Numbered from the stretch's first letter, positions 26,231-36,890 are shown. The stretch is 64,000 bases of DNA from Hyphococcus sp. (GCA_021776245.1 JAJFGF010000047.1:106559-170558); one strand, 5' to 3'. Translations and numbers: made by a program. Notes: generated by a model from the letters alone, not told the origin.

Positions 26231-27276
26231 CGTCGGCCCTCCTCTATCTTTGAAATCCCCGACAGAAGCCGGCCCAGGATATCGGCGCCGGTAATCACCC
26301 GCCGCTCGTCTGTCCACAGCAGCACAACATCCCGGTCAATAACATTATCGCCCTTATATGCCGGCTGCACCTCGAGCCGTTGCAGAATATGGCCAAGACG
26401 GACAGATCCATCGAGAATGATCACCGGGCGGTGACAGAAACGTTCAGGTTCAAAAGACTCCGGCTCAAAAAAAGCGCTGCGCAGATATCCGTCCGTATCA
26501 ACCACAAGACGCGGCGATCCTTCCATATCCGTAAGAACCACCCATTTCTTGCCCGATATCTGTAACGAGCGCAGAAACGCGTTGTCTTTCTTGCCGGCGC
26601 CTTCCGGGAAGACCGGCCGATCGCCGTCGAACGCCACTCTGATTATACTGCGCGGGTCAAGCGGCTCTCCCTCCTGCATTGCGGGGACATCGTCGATTGA
26701 AAGAAAGTTGAGCGCGCCCAACCCCTCGATGTGACCAAGGTCCGTTTCTTCCGCTGCCATATGTTTACGGATCATTTCGCGCATATCGCGCTCCCGGAGA
26801 TATTGAACGCCCTCTTTTCCAAGCCACTTGTCGAGTAACAGCGCAACGGGCTTCGCCACGGGATACAGCAGATATTGATAAAACCGTAAAACCGGCGCCA
26901 GCACCGCGCCAATTCTGAGCGCATTGCGCGAGAAATAGGCCTGCGGCAGAATTTCGCCGAACAGCGTGATAAAGACGGTTGAAAACATAAAGGCCGCAAC
27001 GCCGGCCATGACGGAATTTGAAAGCAGGGTCAGGAGCACGTTGATGCCGACATTGCCCCAGAGAATTGTGGTGAGCAGAAAGTTCGAATCCTCACGCATT
27101 TTAAGAATTATACGCGCCGCTTTGTCGCCGGCCCCCGCCTCAACCTCAAGTCTTAAGCGGCTGATGCTGAAATAGGCGAGATTGAGGCCGGAGAACATCG
27201 CCGACTGGCTGATACAGAAAAAAATTCCGATCCACTTTACAGCAAAAAGTGCGCCGGGGTCGGCTAATATATTCAT
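26227..27276 (-). CDS. CNNM/CorC-type (DUF21 plus CBS) membrane protein
   Basis: The 349-residue protein has an N-terminal DUF21 transmembrane domain (FFCISQSAMFSGLNLAYFSI, TILWGNVGINVLLTLLSNS, FGEILPQAYFSRNA). A cytoplasmic CBS pair follows (~190-340). CNNM/CorC proteins are implicated in Na+-driven Mg2+ export. GGAGG is nine bases before the ATG. The preceding 130 bases to the upstream mgtE contain no gene. It is the first of four coupled genes ending in DUF389, so the local promoter could lie in that gap. Confidence 0.88.
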   Translation of the reverse strand: MNILADPGALFAVKWIGIFFCISQSAMFSGLNLAYFSISRLRLEVEAGAGDKAARIILKMREDSNFLLTTILWGNVGINVLLTLLSNSVMAGVAAFMFSTVFITLFGEILPQAYFSRNALRIGAVLAPVLRFYQYLLYPVAKPVALLLDKWLGKEGVQYLRERDMREMIRKHMAAEETDLGHIEGLGALNFLSIDDVPAMQEGEPLDPRSIIRVAFDGDRPVFPEGAGKKDNAFLRSLQISGKKWVVLTDMEGSPRLVVDTDGYLRSAFFEPESFEPERFCHRPVIILDGSVRLGHILQRLEVQPAYKGDNVIDRDVVLLWTDERRVITGADILGRLLSGISKIEEGRR

Positions 27277-27408
27277 AAAAAAGCGCCTCCACGGCGTTGA
27301 TCGTTGTTAATCCGGATTCCACGCAATGTTTAAATTGTCCGAGAATCAAAAAGACGCCCCGTTTATGTAGATGCGCCCGTTGGAACGCAATTTACAACAG
27401 CGCGCCGG

Positions 27409-28716
27409 CTAGAGGAATTGCATCATCAATGTCGCGATTCCCAGGAAGGCGAAAAACCCCGCAATATCCGTGACCGTGGTCAGGATGATTGACGACGATG
27501 TTGCGGGATCCTGCCCGAGCCGCGTCAGCAGCACGGGAATTACGGCGCCGGCAAATCCAGCCGCGATCATCGCAAGCACCATTGACGACATGATCACGGC
27601 GACGAGCCCTAATGATCGGCTCCAGATAAAAACGCCAATACCGCAGGTCGTCGCAATGGCGACGCCGTTCAGGAAACCAGCCGTCACTTCCTTGCGCATC
27701 ACACGCGCCCATTGCTTTACTGTGATTTCCCTTAACGCAAGACCCCGCATCGTGACAGCGAGCGCCTGCGCGCCAGTGTTGCCTGATTGGCCGGCCACTA
27801 CCGGCAGCAGCACGGCAAGTGCGGTCACTTGTGCTATTGTCGCCTCAAAAAGGCCAACGACCGCCGCCGCCATAAATGCTGTTACGAGATTGATTTGCAG
27901 CCACGGCATTCGCTTGCGCACGGTAAAGAGCGGGGTTGACAGCGCCCGTTCCTCCTTGCTGGCGCCGACCATTGTCTGCAGATCCGCTGTCGCATCCTTT
28001 TGAATCGTTCGCGCAAGATCGTCATGGGTCACCGCTCCCAGAAAAACGCCATCAAGGTCAACCACGGCGAGATCGAGAACTTTACCGGATTCAAAAACCT
28101 CCGTCACTTGATGAGTGGAATCGATCGGCCGCACAGTCGCAATCAAAGGCTGCTCGAGGGCGCCAAGCCTGGTGTCCGGCGACGCCAGCGCCATGTCCTG
28201 CAAATTGACCTTTCCGGTCAGCCTGTGATCGTTATCGACAAGGAACAGGCTTCGGGCGGTTTTCATTCCTTTTTTACGCAGGCTTTTCAATGTATCGCCA
28301 GCGGTCGCCTGACGCTGATATATACCGACGCGCGTATTCATGATCCGGCCGGCTGTATCCGGCGGATACGACAAAAGCGTTTCCAGTTCCGTTTTGACAG
28401 CTGGGTCGAGACGACCCAGACGGCGATTTCTTTCTTCCATCGCTAAATGACCAAGAATGCGCACAGCATTCGACGGCGGCAATTCGGCAAGAAGGCGGTC
28501 GGACAAATCATCAGGCAATGCGCGCAGCAACCCCGCGGCCGTTTGCGGCGCCAAACAGCGCCAGACAGGCGCGAGGGTCTGCGCCGGTTGCCGTTTTGCC
28601 GCTTCGACGACGTCGGACATGCGCAGCTCTTCGATCTTGCGCGCCGCCTCAAGCGGGTAGTCGATAAAAAAGCGCCGGTTCAGAGCGTCGGCGGCTCGAA
28701 TGGGATCAGCACTCAC
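27409..28716 (-). CDS. mgtE: Magnesium transporter MgtE (second copy)
   Basis: 435 residues with N-domain, CBS pair (~140-260) and a five-helix membrane domain that includes GQSGNTGAQALAVTMRGLAL and the pore segment GQDPATSSSIILTTVTDIAG. Start is GTG, overlapping the stop of the upstream MgtE-like gene (GTGA). It is distinct in sequence from the copy at 20319-21677, so the two are old paralogues or separately acquired, not a recent duplication. It directly follows a channel-less MgtE-like partner. Confidence 0.92.
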   Translation of the reverse strand: MSADPIRAADALNRRFFIDYPLEAARKIEELRMSDVVEAAKRQPAQTLAPVWRCLAPQTAAGLLRALPDDLSDRLLAELPPSNAVRILGHLAMEERNRRLGRLDPAVKTELETLLSYPPDTAGRIMNTRVGIYQRQATAGDTLKSLRKKGMKTARSLFLVDNDHRLTGKVNLQDMALASPDTRLGALEQPLIATVRPIDSTHQVTEVFESGKVLDLAVVDLDGVFLGAVTHDDLARTIQKDATADLQTMVGASKEERALSTPLFTVRKRMPWLQINLVTAFMAAAVVGLFEATIAQVTALAVLLPVVAGQSGNTGAQALAVTMRGLALREITVKQWARVMRKEVTAGFLNGVAIATTCGIGVFIWSRSLGLVAVIMSSMVLAMIAAGFAGAVIPVLLTRLGQDPATSSSIILTTVTDIAGFFAFLGIATLMMQFL

Positions 28717-29564
28717 AATTGTTCCCCTTCCCGTTTTGAAGAATGAGGCAACGGATCAACGTCACCGAGAAGTTGCGCCAGGCCGATCCCGCTCATGAAA
28801 AAAGCGCTGGCGATCGACGCCGCGATCGACGTCGGATTTTCCGCGTCAGTGAGCGCATAATGATCAGCACCTCTCTGCGCCGTTTTGCGGGACAGCGCAC
28901 CGATGACCTGTTTCTGCCGGCTAACGACAGCGAGTTGCGTATAATCATCCCAGGCCTCTAATGCTGAGACAGCGCTCAATCGGGCGCGCGCGGAAAGAGA
29001 GACGACATTTGCATCCATTATGTCGCCTAATTTTGTTTTCGAGGGATAGCACAACAACGCCGCCGGACTTGCTGCGCCTGCAAGTTTTCTCGCCTTGTCA
29101 ATGACGAAAACAACGTCTGTTTTCGGCTTTCGCGACTGCCGGATTTGCGTGATCGCATCTGCAATCGTGTGATCGCGCGCCATCGCAACGATCGCCGTCG
29201 TCATCTGCGCGCCGACAGTGTCTTCGGGGAACGAAAGAGAGGTTTCGAAGTCGCGCTGCAATTTTTCAGGCAATTCGGTCAGCAGCTGCGCCCGGCGATC
29301 CTCGGACATAAGCCTTAAAATCGCAGTGGCGTTTGGGTAATCGAGCTCTCGCAATGCGGCGCCGCCGCTTGCCGCGCCCATTTTCGCCAGCAAGGCCGAC
29401 GCCGGCCACGCGCCCATGTGAGAAAACGCGTTTGCGGCAAAGCGCGCCGGGATGGTTTCAAGGAATGCCGCCGCGTCGTCGGGCTCCATTGCTGCGAGCG
29501 TACGCGCAGCCGATAACGGCCTTTTTTCTATGAATGCAATTGTCAGTGGCGCTGCGTCACCCAT
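28713..29564 (-). CDS. MgtE N-domain/CBS protein without the membrane channel
   Basis: 283 residues from the ATG at 29564 (AGGAG nine bases upstream). The first ~120 residues follow the MgtE superhelical N-domain pattern (EPDDAAAFLETIPARFAANA, LREL, LSEDRRAQLLTELPEKLQ, then FPEDTVGAQMTT). Residues ~125-245 form a CBS pair. The C-terminus has only one short hydrophobic stretch, so there is no Mg2+ pore. It is coupled to the full MgtE next to it and could sense Mg2+ or nucleotides and regulate that channel. It could also be a decaying paralogue, but the reading frame is intact. Confidence 0.8.
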   Translation of the reverse strand: MGDAAPLTIAFIEKRPLSAARTLAAMEPDDAAAFLETIPARFAANAFSHMGAWPASALLAKMGAASGGAALRELDYPNATAILRLMSEDRRAQLLTELPEKLQRDFETSLSFPEDTVGAQMTTAIVAMARDHTIADAITQIRQSRKPKTDVVFVIDKARKLAGAASPAALLCYPSKTKLGDIMDANVVSLSARARLSAVSALEAWDDYTQLAVVSRQKQVIGALSRKTAQRGADHYALTDAENPTSIAASIASAFFMSGIGLAQLLGDVDPLPHSSKREGEQL

Positions 29565-30408
29565 TTTCAGCATCTCCTTTTGTTTCCGCGGAGACAATCA
29601 GGACGCTGCGCTCATCGGCCAGGCGCGCGGGGACAAGCGTCCGCCCTCGCGCTGTATCGAGTTCAATCTGCGTCGGCGTAATTTCAAGTATTTCGCCTTC
29701 GATATCGCCCATACGCACCACAAGGCCAGCTCTCAATTTGCGCCGCGCGGTGCGGGCGCCGATGAGATTGCTGACATATTCACGCGCGCCCAAACCAAAG
29801 GCGATTGAAAAACCGACAAATATGGCGCCGACCGAAACGGCAAAGAGCGCAACCAGAAACGTAACATTAACGCCAATCTGGTCGAGACCAATTATCAAGG
29901 CCGTGATAAATACGGCGCCCTGCGCAAATTTTCCCATCAGCGCGCTTTGACCCGCTCTTGCTGCGCGCGCCGCTGACGTCACTTGTTCGCCGATTATCAC
30001 ACTGACAAAATAACCAACAACAATAATTGCGGCGCCTACCAGCAGGTTCGGCAGATAGGTGACAATCTGGTTGAGCCAGCCGGAGACCGCAGTGAACCGG
30101 GCGACCCGCGCCGCGATTGTCATCGCGAGAAAAATAACAACCCAAAAGGAAATTTCTCCGAGAACCGCTGCGGCTGCGGGCGACAGCCTTGCGCCCGACA
30201 GCGCGCCGCGCTGAAAAACACGGTCCAAAATCCGATTGGCGCCATATAAAATGCGTCGCGCAGCGCCGCGCGCCAGCCGGGCGAAAAGCCAACCGGCGAA
30301 CAGCACTAATATTGCGGCCATCAGAGACGGAAAATAATCCACCGTCGCTGCAAGCGCTTCGGCGGCGGTTTTTCGAAAAATTGAAATCAGGGATGAGATG
30401 GCTTCCAT
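29557..30408 (-). CDS. Small MscS-like/CmpX-type mechanosensitive channel protein
   Basis: 283 residues with four or five membrane helices in the repeated TM-helix arrangement (YFPSLMAAILVLFAGWLFAR, then VTYLPNLLVGAAIIVVGYF). A partial MscS beta domain follows (ISFAFGLG-like stretch reading SIAFGLGAREYVSNLIGART, then LRAGLVVRMGDIEGEILEI). This architecture matches CmpX-type proteins, reported to affect membrane stress responses. The stop overlaps the start of the next gene (ATGGGTGA). Part of the same minus-strand run. Confidence 0.82.
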   Translation of the reverse strand: MEAISSLISIFRKTAAEALAATVDYFPSLMAAILVLFAGWLFARLARGAARRILYGANRILDRVFQRGALSGARLSPAAAAVLGEISFWVVIFLAMTIAARVARFTAVSGWLNQIVTYLPNLLVGAAIIVVGYFVSVIIGEQVTSAARAARAGQSALMGKFAQGAVFITALIIGLDQIGVNVTFLVALFAVSVGAIFVGFSIAFGLGAREYVSNLIGARTARRKLRAGLVVRMGDIEGEILEITPTQIELDTARGRTLVPARLADERSVLIVSAETKGDAENG

Positions 30409-30433
30409 AACTTATGCCCTTCGTTTGGCTGGA

Positions 30434-31399
30434 TTAAACAACGCCGGCGGCGCGCAGGGATAAGAACCCCAGATACGCAACATAAAGACCGAGAAATAAT
30501 GCGCCTTCGCGTCGCGACAGGCGCGCCCCTGTGAAAGCGAAAAAGAGCAACACAGCCGTAACAGCGACAAGAATCCAGAAATCATACAACAATATCTTCG
30601 CTGGGACCGAAAACGGCGCAACAATTGCCATCACGCCGATAATACCGAGTGTGTTGAAAATGTTGCTGCCGATGATGTTGCCAAACGCAATGTCCGTTTG
30701 TTTACGCAAGGCGGCCACAACTGAAGTTGCAAGCTCGGGCAAGGATGTGCCGACGGCGACGATGGTGAGGCCGATCACAGTTTCTGATATCCCAAGAGAC
30801 TGGGCGATCGTGATCGACCCGATGACCATCCATTTTGCGCCGGCGATGACAAACGCGATTCCGGCCGCAGCGATCGAGGCGCTGATCCACAATGCGCGCG
30901 GCGGCGTCGCAATGAGCTCGGCTTCATTTGCGTGCAACTGCGCTTGCGCATCAAAAACCCGCCGCTCTAACATTAAGGTGAAAAACACGTAGCTTGTCAG
31001 CATTCCGATAAAGACCACGCCCGTCAGGCGGCTGAACTCGCCATTCAACCCGAGAAACAAGCAGGCGACAGTCGCAACGGCAAGGACCGGCGCATCGCGC
31101 TTGAATGCTTTCGGGTCAATTCTGATCGGCGCCAACACGGCAGTTATGCCGAGGATCAGCAGGATGTTGGCAATATTACTGCCGACAACGTTTCCAACGG
31201 CAATGCCCGGCGAGCCCTTCAATACGGCGCTCAGGCTCGTCACAAGTTCAGGCATTGAGGTGCCGAAACCGACCAGCACGAGCCCTGTGACCAGCGGTGA
31301 TATTTTCAGGCGCTCAGCCATCGCGACAGCCCCGCGGACCAGGGCGTCGCCGCCCAGGCCGAGAAATATCAGCCCGAAAACTATCTGCATCTCGGCCAT
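30434..31399 (-). CDS. Calcium/sodium:proton antiporter of the CaCA family (YrbG-like)
   Basis: About 321 residues with ten predicted helices and the two inverted alpha-repeats of the family: GFGTSMPELVTSLSAVLKG with GNVVGSNIANILLILG, and VGTSLPELATSVVAALRKQ with GNIIGSNIFNTLGIIG. The acidic residues in both repeats that bind the cations are intact. The start at 31399 is chosen to begin at the first helix (an in-frame extension to 31624 overlaps the divergent gene). It heads the minus-strand ion-transport run and is divergent from the RimK module. Confidence 0.9.
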   Translation of the reverse strand: MAEMQIVFGLIFLGLGGDALVRGAVAMAERLKISPLVTGLVLVGFGTSMPELVTSLSAVLKGSPGIAVGNVVGSNIANILLILGITAVLAPIRIDPKAFKRDAPVLAVATVACLFLGLNGEFSRLTGVVFIGMLTSYVFFTLMLERRVFDAQAQLHANEAELIATPPRALWISASIAAAGIAFVIAGAKWMVIGSITIAQSLGISETVIGLTIVAVGTSLPELATSVVAALRKQTDIAFGNIIGSNIFNTLGIIGVMAIVAPFSVPAKILLYDFWILVAVTAVLLFFAFTGARLSRREGALFLGLYVAYLGFLSLRAAGVV

Positions 31400-31524
31400 C
31401 CGGCCATTTCTCCCTGTGAACACGTCCTTTTCGCCAAATAGGCATTGATTCACCAAATAGCAATGTTTTTTGTTGCTATAGCAATCTTTTATACATATAT
31501 GGAAACCGAAAAGGACGCCCGCCG
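31400..31524. promoter_or_regulatory. Divergent AT-rich control region with a short inverted repeat
   Basis: This 125-base gap separates the antiporter gene from the divergent RimK module. ATAGCAA at 31457-31463 and TTGCTAT at 31473-31479 form an inverted repeat, and a further TAGCAA follows immediately. AT-rich sequence (CTTTTATACATATATGG) leads to the plus-strand gene. It is a good candidate for an operator shared by both transcripts; the protein that binds it is unknown. Confidence 0.5.
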
Positions 31525-31830
31525 ATGACGAGACCTTCGATCCCCGAAGTCGCCCAAATACTCGCTGAGCTCTATGAAAAGCCTTTTGGCGGCAAACCCA
31601 CCGGGCGATACCGAATCTCGCCAAAGATGCTGCGCAAGATCGCCAACAGAACGAGACTGCCGGACAGCTTCATCCGTGATTTATCCGATGAGTTGTTTGA
31701 ACTTGGTTTTGTATTTTTAGATATGGAGACTTTTTATGCTGTCGCGAGCGGGAGAACATTTGTCAGCTACCGCCGTCTCGGCGAAGCAAGTTTCGACGGG
31801 GTCGAACAAAAAAAACAAACGCAGCATTAA
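31525..31830 (+). CDS. Small helical protein of unknown function heading the RimK module
   Basis: A 101-residue soluble protein with no recognised domain. It reads PSIPEVAQILAELYEKPFGG, then a basic segment RYRISPKMLRKIANRTRLP and a hydrophobic helix. The spacing of helices looks like a small helix-turn-helix regulator, which would fit its position beside the divergent promoter, but I cannot show DNA-binding residues. Its last 95 bases overlap the start of the protease gene in another frame. The overlap suggests tight coupling, or that the true protease start is internal. Confidence 0.6.
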   Translation: MTRPSIPEVAQILAELYEKPFGGKPTGRYRISPKMLRKIANRTRLPDSFIRDLSDELFELGFVFLDMETFYAVASGRTFVSYRRLGEASFDGVEQKKQTQH

Positions 31831-32323
31831 ATCGTCGGCAAAAAAAAAGCCACTCGGTGAAAAACGAATTATCGGCTGGCGCGAATGGGTGGTCTTGCCT
31901 GACTTAAATTTGCCGCCGATCAAAGCGAAAATTGATACGGGCGCGCGAACGTCGGCGTTGCACGCCTTTCACATTCGTCCGTTTGAAAAAGACGGCGTAC
32001 CCTATGTGGAGTTCGTTGTTCATCCGGTTCAGCGCAGACGCAAACCTGAAATTCGCTGTGAGGCGCCCATCCTGGAGCAACGGCAAGTCACCAGTTCGAC
32101 CGGTCACAGCGAGATGCGCTATGTCATCAAAACGAACGCCGAAATTGGCAATGAAAGTCTTGTCGTTGAAGTAACCCTGACCAACAGGGACCAACTGGGC
32201 TTTCGCATGCTCATCGGGCGCGAAGCCATAAGAGAGAAATTTATGATTGATCCGGGCCGTTCCTATTGCGCCGGCGGGATCAAAAAGAAAATGAAAAAGT
32301 TAAATTCCAAGGAGCATACATAA
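31736..32323 (+). CDS. RimB-like 'ATP-dependent zinc protease' family protein
   Basis: A 195-residue protein with a lysine-rich N-terminal tail (~40 residues, [20 protein letters not shown]). A retropepsin-like fold follows (~43-185), with [12 protein letters not shown], the active-site-like [14 protein letters not shown], and [12 protein letters not shown]. The family is named a zinc protease, but the DTGA motif resembles aspartic proteases. RimB-type proteins act with RimK on ribosomal protein S6 tails in pseudomonads. The stop overlaps the RimK start (TAATG). The start is uncertain, as the basic tail overlaps the upstream gene. Confidence 0.82.
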   Translation: MLSRAGEHLSATAVSAKQVSTGSNKKNKRSIKSSAKKKPLGEKRIIGWREWVVLPDLNLPPIKAKIDTGARTSALHAFHIRPFEKDGVPYVEFVVHPVQRRRKPEIRCEAPILEQRQVTSSTGHSEMRYVIKTNAEIGNESLVVEVTLTNRDQLGFRMLIGREAIREKFMIDPGRSYCAGGIKKKMKKLNSKEHT

Positions 32324-33228
32324 TGAAAATCGCCCTACTCTGCAGAAACCCCCATTTATACTCTCATATAAGACTGGTTGAAGCGGCCAAACAACGCGGT
32401 CACGAAATCGACGTGCTCGATCATTTGCGCTGCTACATCAACATTACGTCCAGCAATCCATCCATCCGTTACTCCGGTGAGGTGCTGCCTCTTTACGACG
32501 CTGTAATCCCGCGGATCGGCGCCTCAGTGACCTTCTACGGAACGGCGGTGTTGCGGCAATTTGAAATGATGGGCGTTTATCCGCTCAATGAATCCGTCGC
32601 GATCACGCGGTCCAGAGACAAACTTCGAAGCATGCAGCTTTTGGCGCGCAAGGGCATTGGCCTGCCGGTTACGGTCTTCGCCCACAGAACGTCGCAAGCC
32701 GAGGAGATCATTGAAATGGCCGGCGGCGCGCCTGTGATCATCAAGCTGCTCGAGGGCACGCAAGGGATCGGCGTGGTTCTGGGTGAAACCCAAAAAGCCG
32801 CCGAATCAATCATTCAGGCGTTTGGCGGCGTTAAAACCAATATTCTTGTCCAACAGTATATTAAGGAGGCTGGCGGCGAGGATCTTCGATGTTTTGTGAT
32901 CGGCGAAAAAGTCGTCGCAGCGATGTTGCGCAAGGGCAAGGAAGGCGATTTTCGCTCCAACCTGCATAGAGGCGGCACAGCGGAAACGGTCAAGATCACA
33001 CCGACCGAAAGACTAACAGCAGTTACGGCCGCCAAAGCCATGGGCCTTAATGTGTGCGGCGTCGATCTTTTGCGCGCTAATGAAGGACCAGTTGTGATGG
33101 AAGTTAATTCTTCGCCTGGCCTTGAAGGTCTGGAAAAAGCCACCGGCAAAGATGTTGCGGCCATGATCATCGAGTATTTGGAAAAAGACGCCAAGCCCAA
33201 TAAAACAAAAACGCGGGGCAAAGGCTAA
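32323..33228 (+). CDS. rimK: RimK-type ATP-grasp ligase (alpha-L-glutamate ligase)
   Basis: The 301-residue enzyme has the ATP-grasp fold with [17 protein letters not shown] (ATP-binding lysine and glycine-rich loop), EDLRCFVIG, and the metal site [22 protein letters not shown]. coli RimK adds glutamates to the C-terminus of ribosomal protein S6 and can make poly-alpha-glutamate. GGAG lies nine bases before the ATG. It is flanked by RimB-like and deacylase-like genes with TAATG overlaps on both sides, the usual RimK neighbourhood. Acceptor specificity is unproven here. Confidence 0.92.
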   Translation: MKIALLCRNPHLYSHIRLVEAAKQRGHEIDVLDHLRCYINITSSNPSIRYSGEVLPLYDAVIPRIGASVTFYGTAVLRQFEMMGVYPLNESVAITRSRDKLRSMQLLARKGIGLPVTVFAHRTSQAEEIIEMAGGAPVIIKLLEGTQGIGVVLGETQKAAESIIQAFGGVKTNILVQQYIKEAGGEDLRCFVIGEKVVAAMLRKGKEGDFRSNLHRGGTAETVKITPTERLTAVTAAKAMGLNVCGVDLLRANEGPVVMEVNSSPGLEGLEKATGKDVAAMIIEYLEKDAKPNKTKTRGKG

Positions 33229-34268
33229 TGACAAGAGCGCCTTTTGAGATTGCCGGGCTGACAATTGCAGCAGGAACCCGGCAGACGATCGACATCCCTC
33301 TTGGCTCTCTATCGAACCACACGCCGATGACGCTGCCTGTGCATATTATTCACGGACGTCGCGACGGTCCGGTGATGTTCGTCTCCGCGGCGGTTCATGG
33401 CGATGAGGTGCTTGGCGTTGAAATTATCCGGCGTGTGATGGGCGCTTCCGCCCTGCGCGCCATGCGCGGCACCTTGATGCTGATCCCGATCGTCAATGCT
33501 TACGGATTTATCAGTCACACGCGTTATCTGCCTGACCGGCGCGATCTCAACCGATCTTTCCCCGGAGGGCCGAATGGGTCCCTCGCCGGCCGGCTGGCGC
33601 ATATTTTCATGACTGAAATTGTCAAGCGGTCAAAAGTCGGCATCGACCTGCATACCGGCGCCGTCCACCGGGTAAACCTGCCGCAAATCCGCACCGATAT
33701 TGAAAAGGGCGCTTGTCACGACCTTGCCCAGGCTTTCGGCGCGCCGGTTATTCTCCATTCCAATCTTCGCGACGGGTCCTTACGTGAATCCGCACAGCAG
33801 GCGGGCGTAGACGTGCTTCTTTACGAGGCCGGCGAAGGCTTGCGCTTTGACGAGTTTGCCATTCGCGCGGGCGTCAAGGGCATTCTCGCGGTCATGCAAC
33901 ATCTCGGGATGATCACGGCCAAGAGTTCAAAAGCCGTTCGCGTCAAAAGCGTTATCTCGCGATCAAGTCATTGGCTTCGTGCGCCCGTCAGCGGTATTTT
34001 TCGCGCCACGAAGACAATCGGCGACAGCGTCGAAGCCGACGAAGCCATCGGCGCCATTGCTGACCCGTTCGGAGAAACCGAAGCGTATATCGAGGCTAAA
34101 TCTGCCGGCATCATCATTGGCAAAACAAATATTCCCGTTGTCAATGAAGGCGACGCACTGTTCCACGTCGCAAAAGTGTTCAATGCCGAGAAAGCCGGAG
34201 ACCGGGTCGGAGCACTGGAGCAACAACTGGATGAAGACCCGCTGTTTGACGATGCGGGCGTCGTTTGA
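33228..34268 (+). CDS. Succinylglutamate desuccinylase/aspartoacylase-family zinc deacylase
   Basis: A 346-residue M14-like enzyme. Zinc ligands are seen in AAVHGDEVLGVE (His and Glu) and IDLHTGAVHR (His), with the conserved DRRDLNRSFPGG substrate-binding segment. Family members cleave N-acyl amino acids. In RimK modules such enzymes are presumed to act on acylated or glutamylated products. It is not next to arginine catabolism genes, so an AstE role is unlikely. The ATG overlaps the rimK stop. Last gene of the plus-strand module. Confidence 0.88.
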   Translation: MTRAPFEIAGLTIAAGTRQTIDIPLGSLSNHTPMTLPVHIIHGRRDGPVMFVSAAVHGDEVLGVEIIRRVMGASALRAMRGTLMLIPIVNAYGFISHTRYLPDRRDLNRSFPGGPNGSLAGRLAHIFMTEIVKRSKVGIDLHTGAVHRVNLPQIRTDIEKGACHDLAQAFGAPVILHSNLRDGSLRESAQQAGVDVLLYEAGEGLRFDEFAIRAGVKGILAVMQHLGMITAKSSKAVRVKSVISRSSHWLRAPVSGIFRATKTIGDSVEADEAIGAIADPFGETEAYIEAKSAGIIIGKTNIPVVNEGDALFHVAKVFNAEKAGDRVGALEQQLDEDPLFDDAGVV

Positions 34269-34286
34269 TTTTTGCTTGGAGCCGTT

Positions 34287-34383
34287 CCGGTCTTAGCTGA
34301 ATCGCGGACCGGCTCTAAGTTATTGTTTGGTCGCATTTCCTTCACGCGAACCGGTTCCCACTTCGCTCGGAAATGCCCTAGAT
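34287..34383 (+). repeat. Short hairpin followed by a small intergenic repeat
   Basis: CCGGTC at 34287 and GACCGG at 34307 form a small hairpin between the two convergent genes. At 34333-34383 follows a ~50-base element reading GCATTTCC ... ACCGGTTCCCACTTCGCTCG GAAATGC, with complementary GCATTTC/GAAATGC ends. A related element lies at 44169-44218. It resembles short palindromic intergenic repeats of alphaproteobacteria. Confidence 0.5.
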
Positions 34384-34391
34384 TGGCGGCG

Positions 34392-36098
<1,707 letters not shown>

Positions 36099-36100
36099 TA

Positions 36101-36664
36101 TCAACCTTCCTTAAACGCGATGTCCGGCGACACAGCGCTCGCGATATCAATTTCGAAATAGGATTGCGCAGTAAACCCGAAAAAGCCGGCGAGCACATTT
36201 GCGGGAAAGCTCTTTACGGCGATATTAAACTCGCGCACCGCGCCATTATAAAACCGCCTGGCCATCTCGATTTTGGTTTCCGTGTCCGACAACTCACTTT
36301 GCAGTTTCAGGAAATTTTCATTCGCCTTGAGGTCGGGATAATCTTCGGCCACGGCAACAAGCTTGGCGACTGGCTGAGACAAGGCCGATTCCGCAGCGCC
36401 GCGACGGCCCGGATCGTCACCGGCCTCGCCCGTCTGGTTTCGCTTTGCAACAATTTCTTCAAACAATGCACGCTCATGCGCCGCATAGCCCTTAACGGTC
36501 TCGACAAGACGGGGAATGAGATTAGACCGGCGCTTCAGCTGCACATCGATATCGGCCCAGCCATTTGTCACCAGCTGCCGCCGCTTGACCAGTTGATTGT
36601 ATAAAACCGCCGCGCCAAACAGCGCGAGAACGATGACAGCAATCAAGATAGCGCCGCCGGTCAA
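36101..36664 (-). CDS. LemA-family protein
   Basis: A 187-residue protein with one N-terminal helix (GGAILIAVIVLALFGAAVLYN). A coiled four-helix body follows, reading RRQLVTNGWADIDVQLKRRS and then NLIPRLVETVKGYAAHE, the family signature. YNGAVREFNIAVKSFPANVL, also conserved, lies in the second half. LemA proteins are anchored with the bulk outside the cytoplasm. The function is unresolved. It directly precedes the DUF2207 gene, the usual arrangement. Confidence 0.92.
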   Translation of the reverse strand: MTGGAILIAVIVLALFGAAVLYNQLVKRRQLVTNGWADIDVQLKRRSNLIPRLVETVKGYAAHERALFEEIVAKRNQTGEAGDDPGRRGAAESALSQPVAKLVAVAEDYPDLKANENFLKLQSELSDTETKIEMARRFYNGAVREFNIAVKSFPANVLAGFFGFTAQSYFEIDIASAVSPDIAFKEG

Positions 36665-36720
36665 GAATCACCCTCCCTTTTCCGCCAACATATAGGCGGA
36701 ACGCGGATGAAGCATCCCCG

Positions 36721-36890
36721 GATCATCGGGCGATTAAATGGAATCGCCCGATGATCTGGATTCGTTGCTGCGCGCCGGCCCGCGCGAAGGCGCGCTTACT
36801 GCAATCTCGACCGCCTTCGGCGGTCGGGCGACGGAAAACCGGAAACCACCCCGACTTTCGTCGGGGCATGCTTTTTTGCCCGGCGCTATA
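36721..36890 (+). repeat. Dispersed intergenic repeat, copy 3 (long form)
   Basis: The longest copy, about 170 bases. It starts with the hairpin GATCATCGGGCGA/TCGCCCGATGATC. The middle carries a GC hairpin region (GCGCGAAGGCGCGC), then CTCGACCGCCTTCGGCGGTCG, whose complementary halves add a further hairpin, then CCCCGACTTTCGTCGGGG. It ends near TTTTGCCCGGCGCTATAGG. It fills most of the 295-base gap between LemA and COQ9 genes. The insertions suggest the family has modular hairpins. Confidence 0.82.
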
